37,937 nucleotides of DNA from Endomicrobiia bacterium (GCA_025060535.1 JANXCA010000009.1:1-37937), one strand, 5' to 3'; counted from the stretch's first letter, positions 1-8,804 are shown. The notes: generated from the sequence alone by a model not told the origin. Translations and numbers: made by a program.

Positions 1-678
1 AAGACCTATCTTTTGAGCAATATTTCTTAAAACATTCATCTTTTTAGAATCTAAATTACTCACTATAGCAGGTACTATTATAGATGCTTCTATTAATTTT
101 GCTGTTTTGTTTATGCTTAAATCTTCTAGGTATTTTTTAATATATTTTTTGTCCTTCTTAACATAAAAAAATTTTTTACCCTCTAAATCCATAAACTGAC
201 CCTTTATAAGACCATCAAAACCCACATAGTTTGAAATTAGCTTTAAAACCTTTAAAATTATATCATGCTTCATATTTTGCCAATCTGATAGTATCTCAAA
301 AGCTAAAGTCAAAAGTCCATCCCCTATAAGGATAGCATCTGATTCTGAAAATTTTTTATGTAAACTAAGACGACCTCTTCTGTAGTCATCATTATCCATA
401 CAAGGTAAATCATCATGAATAAGTGAGTAATTGTGAATAAGCTCTATACAACAAGCAGGATAAAAAACATCTTCTTTCTTAATTCCTAACATTTTAGAGG
501 AACAAAACATTAATATAGGCCTTATATACTTACCGCCAGGAAATAAAAAATAAAATATCATCTTTTTATATCTTTGAGGAAAATTTTTTAAATATGCCTC
601 TAAAGTTTTTCTAAAATTTTTAGTAAACCAAGTTAAATCTTTTTTAAGTTCTTCCTCAAAAAGGGAGTTCTTCTTCAT
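1..678 (-). CDS. ispA: Polyprenyl (farnesyl/geranylgeranyl) diphosphate synthase, 3' end cut by window edge
   Basis: This gene is missing from the ORF track because it runs off the left edge; I translated it by hand. It would condense isopentenyl diphosphate with allylic diphosphates to make C15-C20 isoprenoid precursors in the cytosol. The visible 226 codons include the family's GGKYIRP segment, the first Asp-rich motif DDLPCMDNDD followed by RRGR, and a GQFMDLE segment. The sequence stops just before the second Asp-rich motif (usually FQxxDD), so roughly the last 70 residues lie outside. I chose the ATG at 678 because a GAGGAAG Shine-Dalgarno-like run lies just upstream, inside xseB. The start overlaps xseB by 23 bp, the usual xseB-ispA order. 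The chain-length class cannot be told from the sequence; no dxs is visible. Confidence 0.93.
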   Translation of the reverse strand, partial: MKKNSLFEEELKKDLTWFTKNFRKTLEAYLKNFPQRYKKMIFYFLFPGGKYIRPILMFCSSKMLGIKKEDVFYPACCIELIHNYSLIHDDLPCMDNDDYRRGRLSLHKKFSESDAILIGDGLLTLAFEILSDWQNMKHDIILKVLKLISNYVGFDGLIKGQFMDLEGKKFFYVKKDKKYIKKYLEDLSINKTAKLIEASIIVPAIVSNLDSKKMNVLRNIAQKIGL

Positions 679-961
679 CTATATCTTCTTCCTCATCCTT
701 TTTTTCTTTTTCAACCGTATCATTTGGCTTTTCTACAAAGGGTTTTAATGTAAAACCATCTTTTGTTTTTACGACCATCTCAACTTTATGTTTTACCTCT
801 TCTAACTTTTGATTACAAAATTTAACTAATTCCATCCCTTCTTCAAAAAGATTTATTGTCTCTTCAAGAGGAACTTCTGATGTTTCCAATTTTGAAACTA
901 TTTCTTCTAATCTTTTTAAAGCTTCTTCAAAAGTATATTTTTCTTTTTTATTTTTTTCCAT
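656..961 (-). CDS. xseB: Exodeoxyribonuclease VII small subunit
   Basis: At 101 residues this is the small subunit that assembles on XseA to form the single-strand-specific exonuclease VII in the cytoplasm. The core matches the family: TFEEALKRLEEIVSKLE followed by PLEETINLFEEGMELVKFC. The C-terminal 30 residues are an unusually long acidic tail (EKKDEEEDIDEEELPF) compared with the roughly 70-80 residue norm. The ATG at 961 has GGAGAA seven bases upstream. The 3' end overlaps the polyprenyl synthase start by 23 bp, so the two are probably translationally coupled. The large subunit xseA is not in the window. Confidence 0.93.
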   Translation of the reverse strand: MEKNKKEKYTFEEALKRLEEIVSKLETSEVPLEETINLFEEGMELVKFCNQKLEEVKHKVEMVVKTKDGFTLKPFVEKPNDTVEKEKKDEEEDIDEEELPF

Positions 962-971
962 AAAGTTCTCC

Positions 972-1397
972 TTAATTTATCTCTTTAATTATTTCTTTAA
1001 TCAATTCTTTATCTGAATTATAAGTAAGAATCTTTTCTACTTCTTTAATGTCATACCACAACACTTCATCTATTTCATCACTTCTAGATTGTTGTATTTT
1101 TACAGGTTTCATAAAATACCACTTCACTTTTTTATGAACTTTTCTACCATCCTGTATAAACCAATATTCTACATCTTTTATTTCTTTTATTATTTCTGCC
1201 TCCACACCAGTTTCTTCTTTTACTTCTCTTAAAGCAGCTTGTTGGGGAGTTTCTTCTTTTTCAATATGCCCTTTAGGAAAAGTATATACAGTCTCTCCCT
1301 TCAAATTCTTAGTTCTTACAACAAGAACATTTTTATTTTTATCAACTACTACCCCTCCAGCAGAGAATTCATATACTGTCTTTTCTTTTTTATTCAT
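972..1397 (-). CDS. NUDIX hydrolase, possibly Ap4A-hydrolase-like
   Basis: A 141-residue single-domain NUDIX pyrophosphohydrolase. The Nudix box GX5EX7REUXEEXGU is intact, running from G43 through E49, R57-E58, E61-E62 and G64. Before it, FSAGGVVVD and the FPKGH turn resemble the small bis(5'-nucleosyl)-tetraphosphatase/NudA subgroup, and a VEYWFIQDGRKVHKK strand follows as in that group. The substrate (dinucleoside polyphosphates or another nucleoside diphosphate derivative) cannot be fixed from sequence. The start overlaps the nitroreductase stop by 8 bp, and xseB begins 10 bp downstream, so it is an inner gene of the operon. It may serve housecleaning of damaged nucleotides. Confidence 0.88.
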   Translation of the reverse strand: MNKKEKTVYEFSAGGVVVDKNKNVLVVRTKNLKGETVYTFPKGHIEKEETPQQAALREVKEETGVEAEIIKEIKDVEYWFIQDGRKVHKKVKWYFMKPVKIQQSRSDEIDEVLWYDIKEVEKILTYNSDKELIKEIIKEIN

Positions 1398-1893
1398 AAA
1401 ATTTAACTATATCTTTTAGTTCTTTTTTATTTATTTTCTGTGCTAATTTAAGTTCATTTTCTTTAGGATATCCTAAAGATATCAAACTTACTAATTTATA
1501 TTTAGCTTCTAAAGAAAGTAATTCTTTTATCTTTTCTGCATAAAATTTTTTATCTCCGGCAATCCAACAACTTCCTATTCCAAAACTCCAAGCTGCTAAA
1601 AGAATATTCTGGGTTGCTGCAGAACCATCTTCTAAATAATACTTAGTATCTTCACAAAAAACTGCTATACAACAATATGCTTCTTTTATAAACTTACCAT
1701 AATCCGTAAGCTCTGCTATTTGAGTTTTTAAGTCATTATTCTTTATTACAATAAATAACCAGGGTTGTTTATTATTTGCTGTAGGAGCATATCTAGCACA
1801 ATCTAAAATTTGATTAATTATTTCATCAGGAATTGGTTTTTGAATATACTTTCTTATACTTCTTCTTGTTTTTATTATATCTAAAAAGTTCAT
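1390..1893 (-). CDS. Nitroreductase-family FMN oxidoreductase
   Basis: A 167-residue protein of the nitroreductase fold, normally an FMN-binding homodimer that reduces quinones, nitro compounds or flavins using NAD(P)H. Visible signatures: the N-terminal RRSIRKY phosphate-binding loop, YAPTANNKQPW, and SAATQNILLAAWSFGIGSCW near residues 92-112, with a C-terminal ISLGYP. It is at the short end of the family. The ATG at 1893 sits 4 bp after the MFS gene stop, and the gene overlaps the NUDIX start by 8 bp. The physiological substrate is unknown; these enzymes are promiscuous and the context does not discriminate. Confidence 0.88.
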   Translation of the reverse strand: MNFLDIIKTRRSIRKYIQKPIPDEIINQILDCARYAPTANNKQPWLFIVIKNNDLKTQIAELTDYGKFIKEAYCCIAVFCEDTKYYLEDGSAATQNILLAAWSFGIGSCWIAGDKKFYAEKIKELLSLEAKYKLVSLISLGYPKENELKLAQKINKKELKDIVKFYE

Positions 1894-1897
1894 AAAA

Positions 1898-3043
1898 TTA
1901 AATCAGAATTATCATTAAAATAGAAGATAAAAAACTCATAATACTACCAAACAAAAATGTAGCAGATGGACCAATCTTATCCCACAATAAACCAGCAATA
2001 AGGCTTGCAGGAAAAAGCATAAATCCTACTAATGTATAATGAAGTCCTAAGATAGTAGCTTTATATTCTGAAGGAGATATTTCTGATAAAAATGCTTTCT
2101 CTTGCCCTTCAACTAATGCTATATAGATTCCATAAATCACAAATAACACCCATATGAAATCTGTAGTTTTCATAAAAGCAAAAAATAAATATACTAAGGA
2201 ATAAATAAAATATCCAACAGTTATTACAGTTTTTTTTCCAATTTTGTCTCCAATAAATCCTGCTGGGTATGAAAAAAGAGTATAGGATAAATTGTAAATT
2301 AAATATAAAAGTATTGTTGTAAGATAGTTTATGCCTAAATTTTTTGCCCTTATAAGCAAAAACTGATTGGAGGAATTACCTAAAGCGAAAATTACAGAAA
2401 TAAATATATATTTTTTTGCAACAAAAGGTATATATTTAAAATCATAAAACTTTAAACTTATTTTCTTTTCAAAGGATAGGGTTTCTTTCTTTTTTTCTTT
2501 TACAAAAAATAAAATCAAAACTCCTAAAAAAGCTGGTAAAATGGATAAAAGAAATACTTTTTTAAATGGTATTTCTTCAGGATTGTATAAAAATAAAAAG
2601 TAAACCACTATCACACCTAACATAGCACCAAAAGTATCCATGCTTCTATGTAATCCAAAAATTTTGCCTTTCTTGGCATCTTCTGTTGATTCAGAAATTA
2701 AAGCATCTCTTGGAGCCGTCCTTACCCCTTTACCAAACCTATCAACTATCCTTGATATTAAAACAAACGGCCAGTTTTTGCTAAAATAAAGAAAGATTTT
2801 ACCTATCGTAGAAAAAGAATAGCCAAATATTACAAATGGCTTTCTTTTTTTAAATTTATCTGAAAACTGACCAGAAAAAACTTTAAGCAAGTTAGATATA
2901 CTCTCTGCTATACCTTCTATAACACCAATAATGGTAAAGGGAGTATTTAAATAAGCTAGATAAAGTCCCAAAATAGGATATATCATTTCAGACGACATAT
3001 CTGTTAAAAGACTTGTTATGCCTAATAAAATTACATTTTTCAT
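1898..3043 (-). CDS. Major facilitator superfamily transporter
   Basis: A 381-residue, highly hydrophobic protein with about 11-12 predicted membrane segments. The loop after the second helix carries a motif-A-like GQFSDKFKKRKP (residues 58-69). It is followed by the DRFGKGVRTAPRDALI segment (101-116) typical of a widespread but uncharacterised MFS subgroup, and a second SYPAGFIGDKIGKK loop starts the C-terminal half. The substrate is not predictable. It is the first gene of the leftward operon. No clear Shine-Dalgarno precedes the ATG at 3043. A sugar or drug proton-coupled exporter are both possible. Confidence 0.88.
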   Translation of the reverse strand: MKNVILLGITSLLTDMSSEMIYPILGLYLAYLNTPFTIIGVIEGIAESISNLLKVFSGQFSDKFKKRKPFVIFGYSFSTIGKIFLYFSKNWPFVLISRIVDRFGKGVRTAPRDALISESTEDAKKGKIFGLHRSMDTFGAMLGVIVVYFLFLYNPEEIPFKKVFLLSILPAFLGVLILFFVKEKKKETLSFEKKISLKFYDFKYIPFVAKKYIFISVIFALGNSSNQFLLIRAKNLGINYLTTILLYLIYNLSYTLFSYPAGFIGDKIGKKTVITVGYFIYSLVYLFFAFMKTTDFIWVLFVIYGIYIALVEGQEKAFLSEISPSEYKATILGLHYTLVGFMLFPASLIAGLLWDKIGPSATFLFGSIMSFLSSILMIILI

Positions 3044-3121
3044 ATTGAGTGGTAATCTACAATATTTTTACTTAAAATTAAAGTGTTGAAAAAGTTTTAA
3101 GTTTTTAATAAAACTAAAAAA
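3044..3121. promoter_or_regulatory. Divergent intergenic region with candidate promoters
   Basis: This 78-bp AT-rich gap is the only place serving both the leftward MFS operon and the rightward radical SAM operon. Leftward, TTCAAC (3090-3085) and AAATAT (3067-3062) are 17 bp apart. Rightward, TTGAAA (3086-3091) and TAAAAC (3109-3114) are 17 bp apart, which would start RNA almost at the ATG at 3122. The perfect small inverted repeat AGTTTT-TAAT-AAAACT (3100-3115) overlaps the rightward -10. All matches are weak in such AT-rich DNA and remain candidates only. Confidence 0.3.
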
Positions 3122-4483
3122 ATGACAAAAGTAATTTTAATAAACCCACCTATATATGACTTTAGTGCTTATGATGTATGGCTTAAACCTTTGGGACTTC
3201 TTTATTTATCAAATATTCTTAAAAATTACAACATTGAGGTAATTTTATTAGATTGTCTAGATAGAAATTATTTTAAATCTATTCCTACTAAAACAGATGG
3301 TACTGGAAAATATCCTTACGAAATTGTTCCAAAACCAGAGGTTTTAAAAAATATCCCTTTAAAATATAAAAGATACGGAATCTCACAAAGAACTATAGAG
3401 GAACTTTTAGTTTGTAATAAAGACGCATCTTTTGTAATAGTAACTTCTTCAATGACTTATTGGTACTTAGGAGTAAAAGAAATAATAGAAACAACAAAAA
3501 AAATACTACCAAAAGCAAAAATTATTTTAGGAGGAATTTATCCTATACTTTTACCAAAACACTCTGAAAAACTTTTTTCAGATAAGGTAGACTTAATATC
3601 TAAAAATTTTAGTTTTTGTGAAATTTTAAAATATCTTAATTTATTAGAAGGAGAAACAAAATATAAAAGTTTTTCAAATTTTCCACCACCTGATTATACT
3701 CTATATAAATATATATGGTATGTTGTAATTAGATTTTCATACGGATGTCTTAACAACTGCAAGTACTGTGCTTCAAAAAGTATTTTTGCAGGATATGAAA
3801 TGAAAAGCACTAACCAGATAATTAATGAAATTACTTATCTTTATAATCTAACAAATTGTGAAAATTTTGTGTTATACGATGATGCTCTTTTAAATGCAAA
3901 AAATTTACATTATATTACAGAATTATTTAATAAGTTAATTAGACTAAATTTAAAAATCAAATTTTATACTCCAAATGGGATAAGTCCAAGATTCATAACA
4001 AAAGATATAGCTTATTTAATGAAACAATTAAATTTTACAGACCCAAGGTTAAGTTTAGAAACTATATCTTCTTTTACACATAAATTAGTAGACAATAAAG
4101 TGAATCTAAAAGATTTTGAAAAGGCTTTAGAAAATTTAACAGCAGCGGGATATAAAACTAATGAAATTTCAGTTTACCTATTAGCAGGTTTACCGAACGA
4201 AACAATAGAAGATGTTTATAAATCTATAAATCTACTACATAAGTATAAAGTCAGAATACGACTAAATGAATTTTCTTTAGTACCTAGAAGCAAAATTTTT
4301 TATGAATTAGGATTGTCAGAAGAAGATATAGATCCTCTTCTTTATAACAATAGTATATTTTTATTTAACGGAATACCTAATAAAGTTAAACCATGGTGTA
4401 AATTTGAAGAACTCCAATATTTAAAAAATTATGTTAAAAATTTAAACGAAAAAATTTTAAATTTAGAAAACACATATGTTTGA
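3122..4483 (+). CDS. B12-binding-type radical SAM protein of unknown substrate
   Basis: A 453-residue radical SAM enzyme. Residues 1-170 form a Rossmann-like cobalamin-binding-type domain (VILINPPIY, LGLLYLSNIL, IILGGIYP) but lack a DxHxxG base-off motif, as is common in class B enzymes. The [4Fe-4S] motif is CLNNCKYC with Cys209, Cys213 and Cys216. A TIM-barrel-like remainder follows, with LSLETIS and YLLAGLPNET typical of the superfamily. The KTDGTGKYPYEIVPKPE and RYGIS segments mark a family I recognise from other anaerobes but whose reaction I cannot name. No Shine-Dalgarno is seen before the ATG. The 3' end overlaps tatD by 8 bp, so it probably heads the plus-strand operon. Confidence 0.85.
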   Translation: MTKVILINPPIYDFSAYDVWLKPLGLLYLSNILKNYNIEVILLDCLDRNYFKSIPTKTDGTGKYPYEIVPKPEVLKNIPLKYKRYGISQRTIEELLVCNKDASFVIVTSSMTYWYLGVKEIIETTKKILPKAKIILGGIYPILLPKHSEKLFSDKVDLISKNFSFCEILKYLNLLEGETKYKSFSNFPPPDYTLYKYIWYVVIRFSYGCLNNCKYCASKSIFAGYEMKSTNQIINEITYLYNLTNCENFVLYDDALLNAKNLHYITELFNKLIRLNLKIKFYTPNGISPRFITKDIAYLMKQLNFTDPRLSLETISSFTHKLVDNKVNLKDFEKALENLTAAGYKTNEISVYLLAGLPNETIEDVYKSINLLHKYKVRIRLNEFSLVPRSKIFYELGLSEEDIDPLLYNNSIFLFNGIPNKVKPWCKFEELQYLKNYVKNLNEKILNLENTYV

Positions 4484-5237
4484 AACTCATTCACATTTAT
4501 TTGATGAAAAAATTATTTCAGAGTTGGATATAATTTTAGAAAATCTAAATTCCTCAAATTTCTTAGGAGTTATATGTATTTGTGAAAATGAGAAGGACAT
4601 AGAGTATTTTATTAAATATTCAGCTAAGTATAAGTTTCTTTATTGTAGTTTAGGAATACATCCCCATAATGCTAAAAATTATGATGAAAAAAAATTTTTA
4701 GAAATGTTTAAAAAATTACAAAAAACAAACAGACTATTAGCCATAGGAGAGATTGGTCTAGACTTTTATTATAATTTTTCACCCCCCCAACAACAAATAC
4801 AATCTTTTAATCTACAGTTAGATTTTGCAAAAAAATATGAACTTCCTGTAATAATTCACTCAAGAAAAAGTAAAGACATATTATACGAAATTTTGAAGCA
4901 AAAAAATATCAAAAAAGGAATACTGCATTGCTTTAGCGAAGATTATGAGTTTGCAAAAAAAATTATAGATTTAGGATTAATGTTAGGAGTAAGTGGAATC
5001 ATAACTTTTGATAAATCCGAAAGTCTCAAAGAGACATTTAAAAATGTCGATGTATCTTTTTTAGTATTAGAGACTGATTCTCCATATCTTACCCCTAGCC
5101 CCTACCGGGGAAAAGTAAACAACCCCTTATATTTGAAATACATTTTAGAAACATTAGCAAAAATTAAAAAAATTGAAGTAAATGAGTTAGAAAAAATTAC
5201 AGATTATAATGCCTTAAAAGTATTCAATTTAGTTTAA
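4476..5237 (+). CDS. tatD: TatD-family metal-dependent DNase
   Basis: A 253-residue TIM-barrel metallohydrolase of the TatD/YcfH family, a cytoplasmic Mg-dependent deoxyribonuclease or 3'-5' exonuclease. The metal-binding residues are present: H5 and H7 in ETHSHL, E92 in AIGEIGLDF, H128 in IIHSR, H151 in LHCFSE and D201 in LETDSPYL. The family TPSPYRGKVNNP segment follows. Length is normal. The start overlaps the radical SAM gene by 8 bp and the stop shares one base with the next start (TAATG), so translation is likely coupled throughout. Whether this is TatD itself or the YcfH paralogue is not resolvable. Confidence 0.93.
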   Translation: MFETHSHLFDEKIISELDIILENLNSSNFLGVICICENEKDIEYFIKYSAKYKFLYCSLGIHPHNAKNYDEKKFLEMFKKLQKTNRLLAIGEIGLDFYYNFSPPQQQIQSFNLQLDFAKKYELPVIIHSRKSKDILYEILKQKNIKKGILHCFSEDYEFAKKIIDLGLMLGVSGIITFDKSESLKETFKNVDVSFLVLETDSPYLTPSPYRGKVNNPLYLKYILETLAKIKKIEVNELEKITDYNALKVFNLV

Positions 5238-7375
5238 TGAAAAATAAAAATATTTTATTTGTAGGTATAATATTCTTATCTGTTTTAATTTTTTTGTCAG
5301 AAATAATTTTTACTAACAAAACATTTTTTCAAAGAGATATAATTTTACAATTTAAACCGTGGAAAACATTTATAAATGAATGCTTTAAAAAAATAGATTA
5401 TTCTGAATATTTAGAGTCTCTTCCTATTTGGAATCCCTACAATCACTGTGGAATGCCATTTATAGCTAATATCCAAGCACAAATTTTTTATCCAATTAGC
5501 TTAGTTTTCTATATAATCAAAGATTTTACAGTTGCTTTCAAAATTTTTATAACTATTCATCTATTTCTGGCTGGATTATTTATGTTTCTGATGTTAAAAA
5601 ATAAAAATTTATCTACAATAAGTTCTTTAATAGGATGTATAATATGGAGCTTCAATGGATATATAATCTCGCGTATTGAGTTTCTTAGTGTATTTGCTTC
5701 TATAGTATGGATACCATTAATTATTTTCTTAATAGATAAGCTACCTAATAATTTTTCTCTTAAACACACAATTTTACTCTCTTTTGCAATAGCATTGCAA
5801 TTTTTAGCAGGACACACACAAATTTGGATGTATGCTTTGTTATTTTGTTTTTTTTATTCTATATTTTTATCATTTTCAAATAAAAATATTAAAATTTTTT
5901 TTATGTTTATAACAAGTAGTATATTCTCATTACTACTTTCAGCAATACAGTTTCTACCAACATTAGAATTTATATTTTTATCTACTAGGAGTGGAGGAGG
6001 AATAAAAAATTTTGGAATGAGTTTTGAAGAATCTTCTAAGTATTCTCTCAAATTATTAGATATTATAAATCTATTTTATCCCTTTAGTTGGCAAATAGAC
6101 TTTATTAAAACTTTGCCAACTAAAGAATCCCATCAAATTCTTTACTTACCTAATTATTGGATTTATACTTTTTATGTTGGAGTCACTACTTCTGTGTTAA
6201 CTTTTATAGGTTTTTTTTCAAAAAAATATTTAAAAGAGAAAATTTTTTTAAGTTGTATATTTTTATTATTTTTTTTATATGCTTTAGGAAAAAACTCTTT
6301 ATTTTTTATTTTTTTATATAAAATTTTACCAATAATAAGAATTTTTAGATATCCGGCTACTAGTTGTTATATATTAGTTTTTGTTGTATGCATATTGGCT
6401 TCTTATGGAGCTGAATTTATTTTAAAAATCCAAAAATTAAATTTAAATAAATATTTAATCTTTATACCACTACTTATTTTTTTAGAATTAAAATTATATT
6501 CAAAAAAAATAATGCTCACTTTACCTTCTAAAATTCTATATGAAAAAAAAGAAATTACCAACTTTTTATTAAACTCAAATGATATCTCCTTATATAGATT
6601 TGCATTGACACCCAAAACCCAAATTTTATCAAGAACAGTTTCTGCTGAGGATTTGTATAATGCAATAGCTACTTATAGAGATAACTTATTAGGTAACATA
6701 AATTTAGATTATTTTATATATAACTTTAGAGGACAAGATATAGAATTAAAAAACTTTTTTGAATTTTTAAACATAGTGTATTCTGAAAAATCATTGGATG
6801 AAGCATTGCCATTTTTTTCTATATCTAATGTTAAGTATATTCTATCCTCTGAAAGCCAACCTACAAAATATTGTAATTTGATTTTCAACAGAAAATATAT
6901 GAAAATATACGAAAATCCTTTTGCAAAAGAAAGAATATATTTTGTGAATGAATATCTGTCAGAAAAAGATCTAAAAAAATCAATTCAACTTATAAAGAAA
7001 ATAAAAGACAAATTAACACACTGTATAATAATTCATTCCAACGAAAAATTTAATATTGATTTTAAACCTAAAAAAATTTATTATTCTATTAAATATCTTG
7101 ACTTTAGACATAACAAAGTATCTTTAGAAATAGAAAATAATGCAGATGGTTTTTTAGTTATGTCTCAAAATTTTTATCCTGGATGGAAATGTTATATTAA
7201 TGGTCGTTCGGGAAAAATATACCATTGTAATATATATATGATGTGTGTTTATCTTAAAAAGGGATACAATCAAGTAATTTTTCAATTTGAGCCTTTAAGT
7301 TTTAAAATAGGAAGTATCTTATCTTTAGTTTCTACTTTAATTTTTTTGCTATATTTATTTGAAAAAGGAGGGTAG
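5237..7375 (+). CDS. YfhO-like multi-pass membrane protein
   Basis: A 712-residue integral membrane protein with an N-terminal helix, about ten further hydrophobic segments to residue ~410, a long soluble region, and a last helix at ~690-708. The LPIWNPYNHCGMPFIAN segment, the aromatic-rich early loops and the C-terminal FYPGWKCYINGR followed by FEPLSFKIG match the bacterial YfhO family. Those are GT-C-like proteins proposed to act on lipid-linked sugars at the outer face of the cytoplasmic membrane. In Firmicutes YfhO is implicated in teichoic or lipoteichoic acid glycosylation, but the substrate here is unknown. It starts within the tatD stop codon. It may glycosylate the polysaccharide or surface proteins made by the neighbouring directon, which is inference. 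Confidence 0.85.
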   Translation: MKNKNILFVGIIFLSVLIFLSEIIFTNKTFFQRDIILQFKPWKTFINECFKKIDYSEYLESLPIWNPYNHCGMPFIANIQAQIFYPISLVFYIIKDFTVAFKIFITIHLFLAGLFMFLMLKNKNLSTISSLIGCIIWSFNGYIISRIEFLSVFASIVWIPLIIFLIDKLPNNFSLKHTILLSFAIALQFLAGHTQIWMYALLFCFFYSIFLSFSNKNIKIFFMFITSSIFSLLLSAIQFLPTLEFIFLSTRSGGGIKNFGMSFEESSKYSLKLLDIINLFYPFSWQIDFIKTLPTKESHQILYLPNYWIYTFYVGVTTSVLTFIGFFSKKYLKEKIFLSCIFLLFFLYALGKNSLFFIFLYKILPIIRIFRYPATSCYILVFVVCILASYGAEFILKIQKLNLNKYLIFIPLLIFLELKLYSKKIMLTLPSKILYEKKEITNFLLNSNDISLYRFALTPKTQILSRTVSAEDLYNAIATYRDNLLGNINLDYFIYNFRGQDIELKNFFEFLNIVYSEKSLDEALPFFSISNVKYILSSESQPTKYCNLIFNRKYMKIYENPFAKERIYFVNEYLSEKDLKKSIQLIKKIKDKLTHCIIIHSNEKFNIDFKPKKIYYSIKYLDFRHNKVSLEIENNADGFLVMSQNFYPGWKCYINGRSGKIYHCNIYMMCVYLKKGYNQVIFQFEPLSFKIGSILSLVSTLIFLLYLFEKGG

Positions 7376-7381
7376 TTTCAA

Positions 7382-7582
7382 ATGAAAGAGTGTAACATTA
7401 CAGCAAATCTAAAAAATTGTACCTGTAGTTATGAACCTTGCAGCAGAAAAGGAAAATGTTGTGAATGTGTCTTATATCATAGAAAAAATGGACAAATTCC
7501 CGGATGTTTCTTTCCTCCTGATAAGGAAAAACTTTACAACAGAAGTATAGAGTTTTTTATATCTATTTTTAAACAAAAATAA
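7382..7582 (+). CDS. Small Cys-rich protein, DUF6485-like
   Basis: A 66-residue protein with eight cysteines (C4, C13, C15, C20, C26, C27, C29, C42), all in the first two thirds, and the core CTCSYEPCSRKGKCCEC. This pattern matches, from memory, the uncharacterised DUF6485 family, which probably binds a metal or Fe-S cluster. A strong AAGGAGGG Shine-Dalgarno precedes the ATG, showing it is translated in its own right although it lies only 6 bp after the YfhO-like gene. The function is unknown. The gene ends 2 bp from the convergent ABC ATPase gene, and no terminator hairpin fits between them. Confidence 0.82.
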   Translation: MKECNITANLKNCTCSYEPCSRKGKCCECVLYHRKNGQIPGCFFPPDKEKLYNRSIEFFISIFKQK

Positions 7583-7584
7583 AA

Positions 7585-8697
7585 TTATATTATAGTCTCT
7601 TCTGTCTCAATATCAAAAAGGTGAGCTTTTTCAACATTTACTACTACTTCAATAATCTGATTAGGTCTTGCTGTATCATGAGGATCTGCTTTCACTACAA
7701 AACTGTTTTTTGCACTTTTAAGGTGAAGATATATTTCAGAACCTAATGTTTCAATAAAATCTACAGTTAAAGTTATTAAATTTTCTTCTTTGATTGGGCC
7801 TGTATAGAAAAGTTTATCATACATATGTTCTGGTCTAATTCCTAATATCATTTTATTACCTTTCTTTGCACAATAATTTTCTACTTTCTCTTTAAAGGAT
7901 GAAGGAAGTTTTAATTTAAAACTTCCTTCGTCAGCATATAAATTACCATTTTCTTCAACTATTTCTACTTCTACAAAATTCATAGGTGGAGAACCTATAA
8001 ATCCTGCGACAAATTTATTTTTAGGATTATCATACAACTCTATAGGCTTGTCAACTTGCTGAATTACTCCATCTTTCATAACACAGATTTTATCTCCCAA
8101 TGTCATAGCTTCAACTTGGTCATGTGTGACATATATTATAGTGGTCTGCAGACGTTCATGAAGTTTTTTAAGCTCTGCGCGCATTTGAACTCTTAATTTA
8201 GCATCTAAATTTGAAAGTGGTTCATCAAACAAAAAAACTTTTGGTTTTCTTACTATTGCTCTTCCTACAGCAACACGCTGTCTCTGTCCACCTGAGAGTT
8301 CTTTAGGATATCTGTCTAAAAGATGAGAAATTCCCAAAATTTCAGCAGCTTCTTTGACACGAGCATCTATTTCTTGTTTAGAATACCCTCTAATTTTAAG
8401 CCCAAATGCCATATTATCATATACTTTCATATGAGGATATAACGCATAGTTTTGAAAAACCATTGCTATATCTCTATCTTTAGGATGAAGATTATTTACT
8501 ACTTTACCGTCAATGTAAATTTTACCCTCAGTTATTTCTTCAAGACCTGCTATCATTCTTAAAGTTGTAGTCTTACCACAACCAGAAGGCCCTACAAGTA
8601 CTGTAAACTCTTTGTCTTTTATCTCTAAATTTATTCTTTTAACCACCTCAACATTCCCAAATCTTTTTGTAACATTTTCCAAAATTACTTCCGCCAT
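7585..8697 (-). CDS. ABC transporter ATP-binding protein, MalK/UgpC/MsmK type
   Basis: A 370-residue ATPase of the carbohydrate-uptake CUT1 class, acting at the cytoplasmic face of a sugar importer. Walker A GPSGCGKTT is at 36-44, the Q-loop Q at 82, signature LSGGQ at 134-138, Walker B FLFDEP at 155-160 and H-loop His at 192. A TOBE-type regulatory domain follows from ~240, including GIRPEHM. Length is typical. The ATG at 8697 has a strong AAGGGGGTGA Shine-Dalgarno. No permease or binding-protein gene lies in the window, so it may be a shared ATPase serving several importers, as MsmK does in streptococci. It lies directly downstream of the tRNA cluster with no visible terminator, so it may share that transcript. 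Confidence 0.93.
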   Translation of the reverse strand: MAEVILENVTKRFGNVEVVKRINLEIKDKEFTVLVGPSGCGKTTTLRMIAGLEEITEGKIYIDGKVVNNLHPKDRDIAMVFQNYALYPHMKVYDNMAFGLKIRGYSKQEIDARVKEAAEILGISHLLDRYPKELSGGQRQRVAVGRAIVRKPKVFLFDEPLSNLDAKLRVQMRAELKKLHERLQTTIIYVTHDQVEAMTLGDKICVMKDGVIQQVDKPIELYDNPKNKFVAGFIGSPPMNFVEVEIVEENGNLYADEGSFKLKLPSSFKEKVENYCAKKGNKMILGIRPEHMYDKLFYTGPIKEENLITLTVDFIETLGSEIYLHLKSAKNSFVVKADPHDTARPNQIIEVVVNVEKAHLFDIETEETII

Positions 8698-8728
8698 TTT
8701 TTTATTTCACCCCCTTAAAAATCAAAAC

Positions 8729-8804
8729 CGGGCTCGACGGGATTTGAACCCGCGATCTCTGGCTTGACAGGCCAGCGTGTTGAACCAGGCTACACCACGA
8801 GCCC
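8729..8804 (-). tRNA. tRNA-Asp (GTC)
   Basis: All four arms fold by hand: acceptor GGGCTCG/CGAGCCC, anticodon stem CTGGC/GCCAG around the loop CTGTCAA (anticodon GTC), and T-arm GCGGG-TTCAAAT-CCCGT. The discriminator is G, as expected for Asp. The gene is 76 nt and CCA is not encoded. It is the last of six tRNAs in transcription order. Confidence 0.97.

Noticed and set aside
5557-6615. Minus-strand ORFs of 86, 65 and 70 aa inside the YfhO-like gene
   Set aside because: They lie antisense to a convincing 712-residue membrane protein, have no recognisable motif, and arise easily in AT-rich DNA.
7570-7600. Bidirectional terminator between the convergent genes at 7582/7585
   Set aside because: Only 2 bp separate the stop codons, and I see no GC-containing hairpin with a T-tract nearby.
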